Part shown: in pieces, positions 26,759-35,267 of the stretch
Layout of the letters: every line of letters starts with the position of its first letter
Position numbering within the stretch: the stretch's first letter is position 1
Source: an uncultured Clostridia bacterium
GTDB taxonomy: Bacteria > Bacillota > Clostridia > TANB77 > CAG-508
Direction of reading: 5' to 3'
Assembly: GCA_947593355.1 (NCBI GenBank)
Contig: CANQDO010000011.1
Span: forward strand, 1-40,096
Length of the DNA: 40,096 bases
Made by a program: the position numbers and the translations under genes
The notes under the pieces: model-generated
Databases searched by the model: none
What the model was told of the DNA's origin: nothing
The model's input: only the letters and a program-made list of their open reading frames with translations

Positions 26759-29146
26759 ATGAAAAAAGGAAACGAACTATCTTATAAAGATTTAAAGGTC
26801 GTATGCGACCCAGATATATTTGATTTTAAAGATACTTCTGAATTGGAACCTATAAGTACAGGAATAGGTCAAGATAGAGGTATAAAAGCTTTAGATTTTG
26901 GTGTTAATGTTAATGTTAAAGGCTATAACATATATATGGAAGGACCTAGCGGAGTAGGCAAAACTATGTATGCTAAAAATTATTTAGATGAGTTATCTAA
27001 AAAGAAAAAGGTTCCTTCTGATTGGTGTTATATATATAATTTTGACAATCCAAATGAACCTGTTGCCGTTTCTTTCCCTGCTGGTCAAGGTAAAGAATTT
27101 AAGGAAACTATGGATACTTTTATAAAAGAAATTAGAAACGACATTACTAAAACATTCAATAATGACGATTTTGAGAAAGAAAAAACTTTAATTAAACAAG
27201 AATTTGAAGCTAAACGTGCCTCTCTATTAGAACAATTAAATACAGAATCTTTAAAAAACGGTTTTCAAGTTAAATCTGCTCAAAATGGTATTTACATGAT
27301 GCCTATTATTGATGGTAAAACTATTGAAGAAGAAGAATTTGATAAATTAGATGAAAAGGTAAAAAAGGAATTTGAAGAAAAATCTAATATAGTTCAACAA
27401 CAAATTATAGAAGTTATTAGTAAAATTAAAGAAATAGAAAGAGCTTCAGATAAAAGAATTGAAGATTGGCAGTCTAATATTGCCCTTCTTACAGTTAATA
27501 CACACATCAATTATATAAAATCAAAATATAAAAGAAATAAAAAATTAAATAAATTTTTAAATGATATAAAGCAAGATATTTTAAAGAATATTCCTCTTTT
27601 TATTAATAAAGATGAAAATGTTAAACAACCTATAATGAACGGTCCAAGACCTGAACCACCAAAGCCTTGGCTTAATTATCGTGTTAATTTATTTGTAGAT
27701 AATAGCAATTTACAAGGTGCTCCTGTAATTATGGACTCTAACTATTCATATCATAATATTTTTGGAAAGCTTGAATATGAAAATTACTATGGTGCTTTAA
27801 AAACTGACCATACTATGTTAAAACCTGGTCTTATGCAAAGTGCAAATGGTGGTTATATTATTTTTCAAGCAAGCGATTTACTTGCAAATGGTATTTGTTA
27901 TGATGCTTTAAAAAAGGCTCTACGTGTTAAAGAAATTGCTATTGAAAATACAGCTGACCAACGTAGCTCTATGGTAATGGTTTCATTAAAACCTGAACCT
28001 ATTCCTTTAGATTTAAAAGTTATTTTAATAGGAAACGAAGCTATATACCAAACTTTACTTGCTATGGATAATGACTTTAAAAAGTTGTTTAAAATAAAAG
28101 TAGAATTTGAAGATGATGCTCCAAATACAACTGAAAATAAAGTAAAACTTGCTAGATTTATTAGCGGATTTTGCAAACAAGAAGACTTACCTCCTTTAGA
28201 TAGGTCTGCTGTTTCAAAAATAGTTGAATATGCTAGCAGATTATCTGAAGATAGAACCAAACTATCTACTAGATTTAATGATTTAGCAGAAGTTGTTGGA
28301 GAAGCTGGTACTTGGGCTTTAATGGATAGAAAAAAAGTGGTTTCTGGTGAATATGTTGATAAAGCTTTAAGAGAAAGAGTTGAAAGAATAAAAAAATATG
28401 ATGCTAAATATTTAGAAATGATAAAGGATAATACTCTTTTAATAGACACTACTGGCTTTAAAGTTGGTCAAATTAACGGATTGACTATTATGACAATCGG
28501 AGATTATACATTTGGAAAGCCTGTAAAAATTACAGCAAATACTTATACAGGAAAAAATGGCATTATAAATATTGAACGAGAAGTTGACCTTTCTGGTTCA
28601 TCACATACAAAAGGTGTATTTATATTAAGTGCATATCTAGGCGAAAAATTTGCTCAAGACATACCTTTATCTCTTACAGCAAGTATATGTTTTGAACAGC
28701 TATATAACGGAGTTGATGGCGATAGTGCTTCTAGCACAGAGCTTTATGCCCTACTTTCTAGCCTTTCTGGAATTCCAATTAATCAATCTATTGCCGTTAC
28801 TGGTTCTGTAAATCAAAAAGGTGAAATTCAACCTATTGGCGGTGTAAACGACAAAATTGAAGGATTTTTCCAAATATGTAAATTGAGAGGTTTAGATGGT
28901 TCTCATGGAGTCATGATTCCTATTCAAAATGTTAAAAACTTAACTTTATCAGATGAAGTGCTTAATGCTGTAAAAGAAAATAAATTTCATATATACCCTA
29001 TTTCTAGCATTGACCAAGGAATTGAAGTTTTAACTGGTGTTCCAGGTGGTAAAAAAGATGCAAATGGAAAGTTTCCTGCTGGAAGTATCAATAGTTTGGT
29101 GTATGAAAAATTAAAGAAATATGCTAAATTATCTGCTAAAGACTAA
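26759..29146 (+). CDS. LonB-type ATP-dependent protease
   Basis: A 795-residue AAA+ protease of the Lon family without the Lon N-terminal domain. The Walker A is G62-PSGVGKT, a long coiled-coil insertion (about 125-250, rich in Glu and Lys) splits the ATPase, and the S16 protease domain begins near residue 570. The catalytic dyad is S656 (DGDSASS) and K699 (GGVNDKIEGFF). It resembles the group with an AAA_32 domain that is found in spore formers and many other bacteria. ATG 26759 follows AAAGGAG. The last codon is GAC, and the TAA stop is the first three bases of MITE copy D. Confidence 0.9.
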   Translation: MKKGNELSYKDLKVVCDPDIFDFKDTSELEPISTGIGQDRGIKALDFGVNVNVKGYNIYMEGPSGVGKTMYAKNYLDELSKKKKVPSDWCYIYNFDNPNEPVAVSFPAGQGKEFKETMDTFIKEIRNDITKTFNNDDFEKEKTLIKQEFEAKRASLLEQLNTESLKNGFQVKSAQNGIYMMPIIDGKTIEEEEFDKLDEKVKKEFEEKSNIVQQQIIEVISKIKEIERASDKRIEDWQSNIALLTVNTHINYIKSKYKRNKKLNKFLNDIKQDILKNIPLFINKDENVKQPIMNGPRPEPPKPWLNYRVNLFVDNSNLQGAPVIMDSNYSYHNIFGKLEYENYYGALKTDHTMLKPGLMQSANGGYIIFQASDLLANGICYDALKKALRVKEIAIENTADQRSSMVMVSLKPEPIPLDLKVILIGNEAIYQTLLAMDNDFKKLFKIKVEFEDDAPNTTENKVKLARFISGFCKQEDLPPLDRSAVSKIVEYASRLSEDRTKLSTRFNDLAEVVGEAGTWALMDRKKVVSGEYVDKALRERVERIKKYDAKYLEMIKDNTLLIDTTGFKVGQINGLTIMTIGDYTFGKPVKITANTYTGKNGIINIEREVDLSGSSHTKGVFILSAYLGEKFAQDIPLSLTASICFEQLYNGVDGDSASSTELYALLSSLSGIPINQSIAVTGSVNQKGEIQPIGGVNDKIEGFFQICKLRGLDGSHGVMIPIQNVKNLTLSDEVLNAVKENKFHIYPISSIDQGIEVLTGVPGGKKDANGKFPAGSINSLVYEKLKKYAKLSAKD

Positions 29147-29371
29147 ACTATTAGGGACGGGGTTAAATAGTTTAATACAATAATAAATATAATTTTATAG
29201 TTAATGTTAAACTATTAGGGACGGTGCTGAATAGTTTAGTGGGAATAATTGTTTTATATAAAAACATTAATAATTTCCACTAAACTATTCAGCACCGTCC
29301 CTAATAGTTTAACTAAATAATATTAGAAATTAAATTGTATTAAACTATTTAACCCCGTCCCTAATAGTTTA
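29144..29371. mobile_element. MITE-like nested palindromic element, copy D (228 bp)
   Basis: Same nested arms as copies B and C but inverted relative to them. It lies between convergent genes: its left end gives the TAA of the LonB gene, its right end gives the TAA of rplS. Removing it with a TA duplication leaves GAC-TA-GTC, a palindrome in which both genes would have ended in overlapping TAG codons. The inner arms have a paired change (GCTGAAT/ATTCAGC instead of GCTAAAT/ATTTAGC), so the arm pairing is kept. Confidence 0.85.
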
Positions 29372-30022
29372 GTCCTTTACATCGTCTACTTTTTCTTCTT
29401 TGACTGTATCTACTACTTCTTGTTCAACTGGGGCTTCTGTTTTTACTGCTGGAGCTTCTTCTGGAGCTTCCTCTACCTTTGGTTCTACTTTTGGTTCTTC
29501 AGTTTTAGCTTCTTCTTTAACTTCTGTCTTTTCTTCTACTTTAGCCTCTTCCTTAACTTCAGCTTTTTCTTCTACTTGTGCTACTTCTTCAGCTTTAGCT
29601 TCTGTAGCTACATTTTCTTCAGTTGGAACTTCTTCTACTAAATCTTCTTTAACAGTTATTTCTTTATCTTCAATTCTAGCTGCTAAATTTTCTCTAGTTT
29701 TAGCTGATTTTCCAATTCTATCTCTTAAATAAAATAATTTTGCTCTTCTTGATTTTCCAACTCTAACTAATTCTACTTTTTCTACTAATGGTGAATGAAC
29801 TAAGAATGTTTTTTCTACACCTACACCATAAGATATTCTTCTTACAGTAAATGTAGCATTAACTCCTCCATTTTGTTTTTTAATTATTGTTCCTTCAAAT
29901 ACTTGAATTCTTTCTCTATTTCCTTCCTTAATTCTTTGGTGTACTCTAACAGTATCACCTATATGAAGATCAGGAATTTTATTTTTTAATTGTTCATGTT
30001 CTATTGATTTTATAATATCCAT
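29369..30022 (-). CDS. rplS: Ribosomal protein L19 with long acidic C-terminal extension
   Basis: Residues 1-115 are a normal L19 ([62 protein letters not shown]), a 50S protein at the subunit interface. About 100 further residues are a Glu/Val/Ala/Lys-rich low-complexity tail with imperfect repeats ([23 protein letters not shown]). Usual L19 is about 115 residues, so the tail nearly doubles it. AGGAGA precedes the ATG. It is the last gene of the operon with trmD. Its stop codon lies in MITE copy D. Confidence 0.95.
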   Translation of the reverse strand: MDIIKSIEHEQLKNKIPDLHIGDTVRVHQRIKEGNRERIQVFEGTIIKKQNGGVNATFTVRRISYGVGVEKTFLVHSPLVEKVELVRVGKSRRAKLFYLRDRIGKSAKTRENLAARIEDKEITVKEDLVEEVPTEENVATEAKAEEVAQVEEKAEVKEEAKVEEKTEVKEEAKTEEPKVEPKVEEAPEEAPAVKTEAPVEQEVVDTVKEEKVDDVKD

Positions 30023-30051
30023 TTTGATATTCTCCTTTCATATTTTACAAT

Positions 30052-30082
30052 AGTGTCGCATCGCCTTTGACGATGGCGCTAA
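30052..30082 (-). promoter_or_regulatory. GC-rich hairpin in the rplS leader
   Basis: In the 70-nt trmD-rplS spacer, TAGCGCCATCG pairs with CGATGCG...CTA around the loop TCAAAGG, with one bulged C. It is clearly more GC-rich than its surroundings. L19 leaders are known in other Firmicutes as autoregulatory structures, so this is a candidate, though I cannot match the consensus by eye. Confidence 0.45.
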
Positions 30083-30092
30083 ATTTTCCAAA

Positions 30093-30758
30093 CTATTTCA
30101 ATAAGTCTGGTCTTTTTTGCTTTGTTATTTCTAATGACTTTTCTTTTCTCCACTTGTGAATATTTTCATGATGTCCAGATATTAGTACATCTGGAACTTT
30201 TTTACCTCTAAATTCTTCTGGTCTCGTATATTGAGGATATTCTAAAAGGTTTTCACTAAATGACTCTTCCTTTGTTGAGTCTTCTGTTAAGACTCCATCA
30301 ACATATCTACTTACTGAATCTATAAGTACCATTGCAGGAAGTTCTCCTCCTGTTAGTACATAATCTCCTATAGATATTTCCTCATCAACAATTTCATCAA
30401 TAACTCTTTGGTCAATTCCTTCATAATGTCCACAAAGTAATATAATATGTTTTTGTTTAGATAATTCAACTACCTTTTTTTGGTTTAATACTTTTCCTTG
30501 AGGAGATAAATAAATAACTTTTGCATTTTCTTTATTTTTTATAGATGAATATGCATCATACACAACATCTGGTCTCATAACCATTCCGGCTCCGCCACCA
30601 TAAGGTGTATCATCAACTTTTTTGTGTTTATCTTTTGAAAAATCTCTAATATTTATTAAATTAATTTTTATTAGACCTTTTTCCTCTGCTCTTCCTATTA
30701 TGCTTTGCTTAACCGGCTCAAACATTTCTGGAAAAAGTGTAAGCACATCAAATTGCAT
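30093..30758 (-). CDS. trmD: tRNA (guanine-N1-)-methyltransferase
   Basis: Methylates G37 of tRNAs with CUN, CGG-type and proline anticodons. The SPOUT knot is seen in LLCGHYEGIDQRVIDE and SIGDYVLTGGELPAMVLID. At 221 residues it lacks some C-terminal residues of longer members, but the RPEEFRGKKVPDVLISGHH region is present. ATG 30758, following AAAGAGGAT, is 17 bp after rimM. TrmD also suppresses +1 frameshifting in other bacteria, which is worth noting next to the CGG frameshift sites here; this link is only inference. Confidence 0.96.
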   Translation of the reverse strand: MQFDVLTLFPEMFEPVKQSIIGRAEEKGLIKINLINIRDFSKDKHKKVDDTPYGGGAGMVMRPDVVYDAYSSIKNKENAKVIYLSPQGKVLNQKKVVELSKQKHIILLCGHYEGIDQRVIDEIVDEEISIGDYVLTGGELPAMVLIDSVSRYVDGVLTEDSTKEESFSENLLEYPQYTRPEEFRGKKVPDVLISGHHENIHKWRKEKSLEITKQKRPDLLK

Positions 30759-30774
30759 TTTTTATCCTCTTTCT

Positions 30775-31284
30775 TTAATCTATTAAACCTTCAAGTAGGT
30801 GAACTACAATTTTTTCTTTTTCTAAATCAATTTTCTTTATAACATCAGGTATTCCAGGAAGTAATAATTGCTTTCCTAATTCATCTTTAACAACATATAC
30901 ATCTCTGCTTCCAGCTGGAAATATATCATCTACTTTTCCTAAATATTTTTCATCATCAGAGTAGACATCTAATCCAATTAAGTCTGCAATAAAGTAAGTA
31001 CCTTCTGGCAATTTTTTAGCATCTTTTCTATCTATTTTCAAATATAAACCTTTATATTTTTCTGCCTCTGTTAAATCATCAATGCCTTTTATTTTTAAAA
31101 GTACCATATCTTTATGATATTTTACTTCTTCTATTTGAACTTCCTTCATTTCAGCTTTTTTGCATATATATACTGTTTTTAATTCTTCAAATCTTTTTAT
31201 ATCATCTGTAAATGGCTTTACTTTTACAAAACCTTTTACTCCAAATGTATTTACAATTTGACCAACCTCTAAATACTTCTGCAT
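30775..31284 (-). CDS. rimM: Ribosome maturation factor RimM
   Basis: 16S rRNA processing and 30S head assembly factor. The N-terminal domain begins YLEVGQIVNTFGVKGFVKV and the PRC barrel contains ADLIGLDVYS. 169 residues is the usual length. It follows khpA by 9 bp and precedes trmD by 16 bp in the standard operon order. Confidence 0.96.
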   Translation of the reverse strand: MQKYLEVGQIVNTFGVKGFVKVKPFTDDIKRFEELKTVYICKKAEMKEVQIEEVKYHKDMVLLKIKGIDDLTEAEKYKGLYLKIDRKDAKKLPEGTYFIADLIGLDVYSDDEKYLGKVDDIFPAGSRDVYVVKDELGKQLLLPGIPDVIKKIDLEKEKIVVHLLEGLID

Positions 31285-31293
31285 AAATACCTC

Positions 31294-31527
31294 TTAATTA
31301 TCTAAAAATTCAACAACAACTTTTTTGTGTTCTTTTACTGATATTGACTTTATTAAAGTTCTAATTGATTTTGCAATTCTTCCTTGTCTTCCAATTACTT
31401 TTCCCATATCTTTATCAGATACTTTTACTTCTAAAACTGTAGTTCCATTTTCTTCTTTTTCTGTTATAGATACTGAATTTTCATCTTCTACAAGATTTTT
31501 TACTATTATTTCTAAAATTTCCTTCAT
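31294..31527 (-). CDS. khpA: KH-domain RNA-binding protein KhpA (YlqC)
   Basis: A 77-residue single KH domain. The GxxG-type loop is VIGRQGRIAKSIRTLI. KhpA binds small RNAs and mRNAs with KhpB in other Firmicutes. AGGAGGA precedes the ATG. It lies between rpsP and rimM as expected. Confidence 0.95.
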   Translation of the reverse strand: MKEILEIIVKNLVEDENSVSITEKEENGTTVLEVKVSDKDMGKVIGRQGRIAKSIRTLIKSISVKEHKKVVVEFLDN

Positions 31528-31547
31528 TAGGATTCCTCCTACTTAAA

Positions 31548-31602
31548 GTTTTAAGTTACTTGCAATAATTTTTATAACTATTTACTTTTCATAACTTAAA
31601 AC
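31548..31602 (-). repeat. 11-bp inverted repeat in the rpsP-khpA spacer
   Basis: GTTTTAAGTTA (31548-31558) pairs with 31592-31602, a perfect stem with a 33-nt loop. No T-run follows, so it is not a classic terminator. It could be an mRNA processing hairpin that uncouples rpsP from the downstream genes. Confidence 0.4.
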
Positions 31603-31605
31603 AAT

Positions 31606-31848
31606 TTATTTAGCTTTATCTATTAAAGCTTTTACTGTATCAGTTGGTTTTGCGCCATTTTTTATCCATGTTGCAACTTTTTCTTGATCTAAAACTATTT
31701 TAGATGGATTTGTCATTGGATCGTATGTTCCAACTTGTTCAATTATTTTTCCATCTCTAGCAACTCTAGAATCTGCAACTACTATATGGTAAAATGGAGC
31801 TTTTTTAGCACCAACTCTTTGTAATCTGATTTTTACCATTACTTTCAC
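31606..31848 (-). CDS. rpsP: Ribosomal protein S16
   Basis: An 80-residue 30S protein with [20 protein letters not shown], the S16 N-terminal signature. A strong GGAGGTG lies upstream of ATG 31848 (an ATG two codons later is less likely). It follows ffh with a 145-bp gap, an opening for its own promoter. Confidence 0.97.
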   Translation of the reverse strand: MKVMVKIRLQRVGAKKAPFYHIVVADSRVARDGKIIEQVGTYDPMTNPSKIVLDQEKVATWIKNGAKPTDTVKALIDKAK

Positions 31849-31992
31849 CTCCGAATAAAATATATATTTTAAAATAAAAAACTAAATTTATATATAATTT
31901 CACTCACTCCATGAATTTTACTTTAAAAGGAAACTACTTCTACTTGCTATAACAAACAAATTATTCAATTACGTGAGTTAAATCTAATATAA

Positions 31993-33345
31993 CTACTTCA
32001 TATATTGTTTAATGTCATTTGGGTTAAAATTCTTCATCATATTTTTTAGCCCACCTTTTCCATTTTGTACTTTTTTCATCATTTTTTGTGTAACTTCAAA
32101 AGATTTCATAAATTGATTTATTTGTTGTACAGTTGTTCCACTTCCTTTTGCAATTCTTATTCTTCTACTAGCATTTAATAACTTTGGATTTCTTCTTTCT
32201 TCCTTAGTCATAGAACAAATCATGGCTTCAATTCGAACAAATTCTTTATCATCTACTTTTAAATCATTTATGTTCGCCATTCCTGGTATCATTTTTAAAA
32301 GTGATGAAAATGAACCCATTTTCTTTACTTGCCTTAATTGCGTTAAGTAATCATCTAAATCAAATTCTTTTTTCTTCAAGCTTTCTTCTATTTTTTTAGC
32401 TTCTTCTTCATCAAATGCTTCTTCGGCCTTTTCTATAATTGAAAGTACATCACCCATACCTAAAATTCTTGATGCCATTCTTTCTGGGCTAAACACTTCA
32501 ATATCACTTAATTTTTCACCTACTGCTGCAAATTTTATAGGTCTTCCTGTAACTTTTTTTACAGATAAAGCAGCTCCACCACGAGTATCACCATCTAATT
32601 TTGTTAAAACAACTCCATCTATTCCTATACTTTCATTAAATGAAGTTGCTACATTTACTGCATCTTGACCTGTCATAGAATCTACAACTAATAATATTTC
32701 ATGTGGTCTAACATTTGCTTTTATATTTTTCAGTTCTTGCATTAATTCTTCGTCTATATGAAGCCTACCTGCTGTATCTAGTATTACAACATCATTTAGC
32801 TTGCTAATTGCAACACTTACTGCTTGTTTTGCTATATGTACAACATCTTTTGAATTTTCGTTTGCATATACTGGTATTGAAAGCTGACTGCCAACAACTT
32901 GTAATTGCTTTATAGCAGCTGGCCTATACACATCACATGCAACTAACAATGGCTTTTTCCCCTGTTTTCTTAATATGTTTGCAAGTTTACCTGCAGTTGT
33001 TGTTTTACCTGACCCTTGCAAACCCACCAACATTATAATTGTTGGAGGATTAGGTGTGAAGTTAATTTTACTTTCCTGTCCACCTAAAAGTTCTATTAGT
33101 TCATCTTTTACTATTTTTATTACTTGTTGACCTGGAGTTAAAGATTTTAGCACATCTTGGCCTAAAGCCTTCTCTTGTATTACTGCTATAAAATCTTTTA
33201 CTATTTTATAGTTAACATCAGCCTCTAATAATGCTAATTTTACCTCTCTTAGCATATCTTTTAAATCTGATTCTGTAATTCTTGCTTTACCTCTTAATTT
33301 TCTTGTTATATCTTGAAGTTTTGAAGATAATCCCTCAAATGCCAT
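31993..33345 (-). CDS. ffh: Signal recognition particle protein Ffh
   Basis: SRP54 GTPase that delivers nascent membrane proteins. N domain, then the G domain with GLQGSGKTTTAGKLA, VACDVYRPAAIKQL, DTAGRLHIDEELM and TKLDGDTRGGAALS, and the methionine-rich M domain (MIPGMANINDL, SGTTVQQINQFMKSF). I start at ATG 33345, which has GGGAGG upstream, five codons inside the longest open frame. Together with ylxM it heads the operon. Confidence 0.97.
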   Translation of the reverse strand: MAFEGLSSKLQDITRKLRGKARITESDLKDMLREVKLALLEADVNYKIVKDFIAVIQEKALGQDVLKSLTPGQQVIKIVKDELIELLGGQESKINFTPNPPTIIMLVGLQGSGKTTTAGKLANILRKQGKKPLLVACDVYRPAAIKQLQVVGSQLSIPVYANENSKDVVHIAKQAVSVAISKLNDVVILDTAGRLHIDEELMQELKNIKANVRPHEILLVVDSMTGQDAVNVATSFNESIGIDGVVLTKLDGDTRGGAALSVKKVTGRPIKFAAVGEKLSDIEVFSPERMASRILGMGDVLSIIEKAEEAFDEEEAKKIEESLKKKEFDLDDYLTQLRQVKKMGSFSSLLKMIPGMANINDLKVDDKEFVRIEAMICSMTKEERRNPKLLNASRRIRIAKGSGTTVQQINQFMKSFEVTQKMMKKVQNGKGGLKNMMKNFNPNDIKQYMK

Positions 33346-33390
33346 CTTTAATCCTCCCATCTTATGTGTTATTTAGAAGTTTTTAAGATA

Positions 33391-33738
33391 TTAAACTAAA
33401 CAACTTAATTCTTTTCTTACATGATTTAAAATCTTTTCGATTTTCTTGTCTGAAGATGTGTCTTCTATTTTACTTAGTTCATTTAAAACTTCTTGTAATT
33501 TTTGTTCTTGTTCCATCATCTTTTTCATAAACAAAAGCTTTTCTTCTAGTTCGAAAAGTTTATTCTCCCCTTTCTTTATAATGTCTCTAACAGCTTGCCT
33601 TGTTATTTTATTGTTTTCAGCAATTTCAGAAAGTGATAGGTCATTATTATAATAGTCTGTTAAGACTTCAAGCTGTTTTTTAGTTAAAAGTTTGCCATAT
33701 ATTTCACATAGCATACTTACTTTAACGTTCTTCTCCAT
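33391..33738 (-). CDS. ylxM: YlxM-like putative SRP-associated DNA-binding protein
   Basis: A 115-residue UPF0122 protein with a sigma-70 region-4-like helix-turn-helix (LTKKQLEVLTDYYNNDLSLSEIAE, then TRQAVRDIIKKGENKL). YlxM is thought to assist SRP; it always sits before ffh. The C-terminal 40 residues are coiled coil. The ATG overlaps a purine-rich GGAAGGATGGTAGGAA leader. Confidence 0.92.
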   Translation of the reverse strand: MEKNVKVSMLCEIYGKLLTKKQLEVLTDYYNNDLSLSEIAENNKITRQAVRDIIKKGENKLFELEEKLLFMKKMMEQEQKLQEVLNELSKIEDTSSDKKIEKILNHVRKELSCLV

Positions 33739-33916
33739 TTCCTACCATCCTTCCATAAGGCACAAAAAAATAATTTCTTAATTATTTTATTTACCTCTGC
33801 TTTTTTGTAATGCTATTATACTTTACACTATTTTTTCAATTTTGTCAAGTACTTTTGCATTACTTTTCGCTATTTTCTGTTATTTTGGCTTAATATTTTT
33901 ACAAATTTAGTAAATC

Positions 33917-33944
33917 AAAGAAGGAATCCTAGAACACCTTCTTT
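33917..33944. terminator. Hairpin downstream of thyX2 (distal)
   Basis: AAAGAAGG pairs perfectly with CCTTCTTT around a 12-nt loop; the plus strand has CTTTT at its end. Works with the proximal hairpin 17 nt away, probably as a two-part stop between thyX2 and ylxM. Confidence 0.4.
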
Positions 33945-33960
33945 TCGTTGCACAAAATGA

Positions 33961-33986
33961 ACTTGCTAACAAATTTGCTAGCAAGT
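33961..33986 (-). terminator. Terminator of thyX2 (proximal)
   Basis: On the minus strand a 10-bp stem ACTTGCTAGC/GTTAGCAAGT (one G-U pair) with loop AAATTT, followed by TCATTTTG, about 14 bp after the stop codon. Confidence 0.6.
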
Positions 33987-33999
33987 CCCTAATTTTTAA

Positions 34000-35151
34000 T
34001 TACACTAACCTTTCAAATGCACCTTTAGCTCCCCAGATACAAGGCTTATTACACGTATAATCCGGGAATGTACATCTTGCGCCAGTTGCATACTGCAAAA
34101 GGTAGTTGTATACTCTTTCATCTGTTTCTTTTGTATTTCTTAAATATTCTTCTAATGTTCTCTTTGTCTGAAGTGCAGTTTCAAGCTGTGCACACCCGCA
34201 TAAGCGTTCCTTGCATTTTTGTACAAAATCTTCTACTGAACCTCTTTCGTTAACAATAACTAACTTTCCCTGCGGGAAATTTTTAGAAAGACTTCTAATA
34301 TCGTCTAACCACTTTTCCTCCAGTTCTGTTCCTCTAATGCAATAAGGCACATAATACTGATTGGAATACAAAGAATACTCATAAATCTCACACTTTGTTG
34401 TCCTGTGGCGCATTATTTGCGCATCTTGAGAAAACGTTGCTAAATAGTTACAACAATAGTTTTCTCCCCATTCTTCTTTTCTCCGCACCTTGGAAAATAA
34501 GGAAAGTTTTCTGTTTTTGGAATCCGGGTTAATTCCTTCCACTTTAAATCTAGAGTGGATATCCACAAATTCCTGTAAATACGGTTTAAGTAACTTATTA
34601 AACTCTGTATCTTCCTCTTTTTGAATGTAATCCTCCATAAAATGAAGAAGATAGCTAAACTGCTGGAAGGTAACCGAATAGCCCATGACCGTTGCCGGCG
34701 TAAATACACTAATTAAATAACGTGCATTCTCCTGGGCAAGCCTCTCTAATTGCCTTCCTTTGATGTCAGGATACAACTCATGTATACGAATTTTAAAAAT
34801 TTCAATCCACTTCTCATACAGCTCTTTTTCGTCTTTTGAAGGTTTCATTTTAGTAAACCTTGCCGACTTCTCAGAAGTGTCGTATACCTTTTCGTTATTA
34901 AGAAACATAGCTAATATTTTCGGAATATCTTCGAATACAAAGTTATACCTCACATGTCCAAACACACTATGATGGTTAGACGCCATGTTTCCCATTGCTC
35001 TCTTCATTGTTTTTTCTTTAGGCTCGTTAAAAATCTCATCCACTGTATCAGGCATATAGCAAATACCCGCTTCTTTGCCTGAAAACTCAATTGCTTCCTC
35101 GATAGGAAGTTCATACCCTACCTTTGTTGATGCTATCACTCTTGACCGCAT
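34000..35151 (-). CDS. Second two-domain ThyX homologue with altered active-site motif
   Basis: A 383-residue paralogue of the thyX at 24 kb, alignable along its whole length (shared HHSVFGH, ENARYLISVFTPAT, WGENYC, NERGSVEDFVQK, GARCTF and CNKPCIWGAKGA). Its key motif reads R248-H-R250-T-T-K-C-E: the serine and tyrosine of RHRTISYE are replaced, with two extra residues after it. In half 1, SARY is SARF. Catalysis may be altered or lost. The base composition is visibly more GC-rich than all neighbours (CCG, GGC, TCC and CGC codons), so it is probably a recent transfer. It has the only in-frame CGG codons in an unbroken frame: codon 2 and 34483-34485. ATG 35151 follows AAAGGAGG. Confidence 0.8.
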   Translation of the reverse strand: MRSRVIASTKVGYELPIEEAIEFSGKEAGICYMPDTVDEIFNEPKEKTMKRAMGNMASNHHSVFGHVRYNFVFEDIPKILAMFLNNEKVYDTSEKSARFTKMKPSKDEKELYEKWIEIFKIRIHELYPDIKGRQLERLAQENARYLISVFTPATVMGYSVTFQQFSYLLHFMEDYIQKEEDTEFNKLLKPYLQEFVDIHSRFKVEGINPDSKNRKLSLFSKVRRKEEWGENYCCNYLATFSQDAQIMRHRTTKCEIYEYSLYSNQYYVPYCIRGTELEEKWLDDIRSLSKNFPQGKLVIVNERGSVEDFVQKCKERLCGCAQLETALQTKRTLEEYLRNTKETDERVYNYLLQYATGARCTFPDYTCNKPCIWGAKGAFERLV

Positions 35152-35267
35152 GCATTTCCCTCCTTTTAACATAATAATGTTATAAAAGTTACTAAAATTT
35201 ACATGGTAAGTCTATCACAATCATTTTACTTTTACAAGCCAAATTCGACATTTTTCTTCATTTATTT

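Noticed and set aside
12291..29371. MITE elements as ordinary Rho-independent terminators
   Set aside because: They have no T-run after a GC-rich stem, are over 200 bp, and are homologous to each other in sequence, not just structure.
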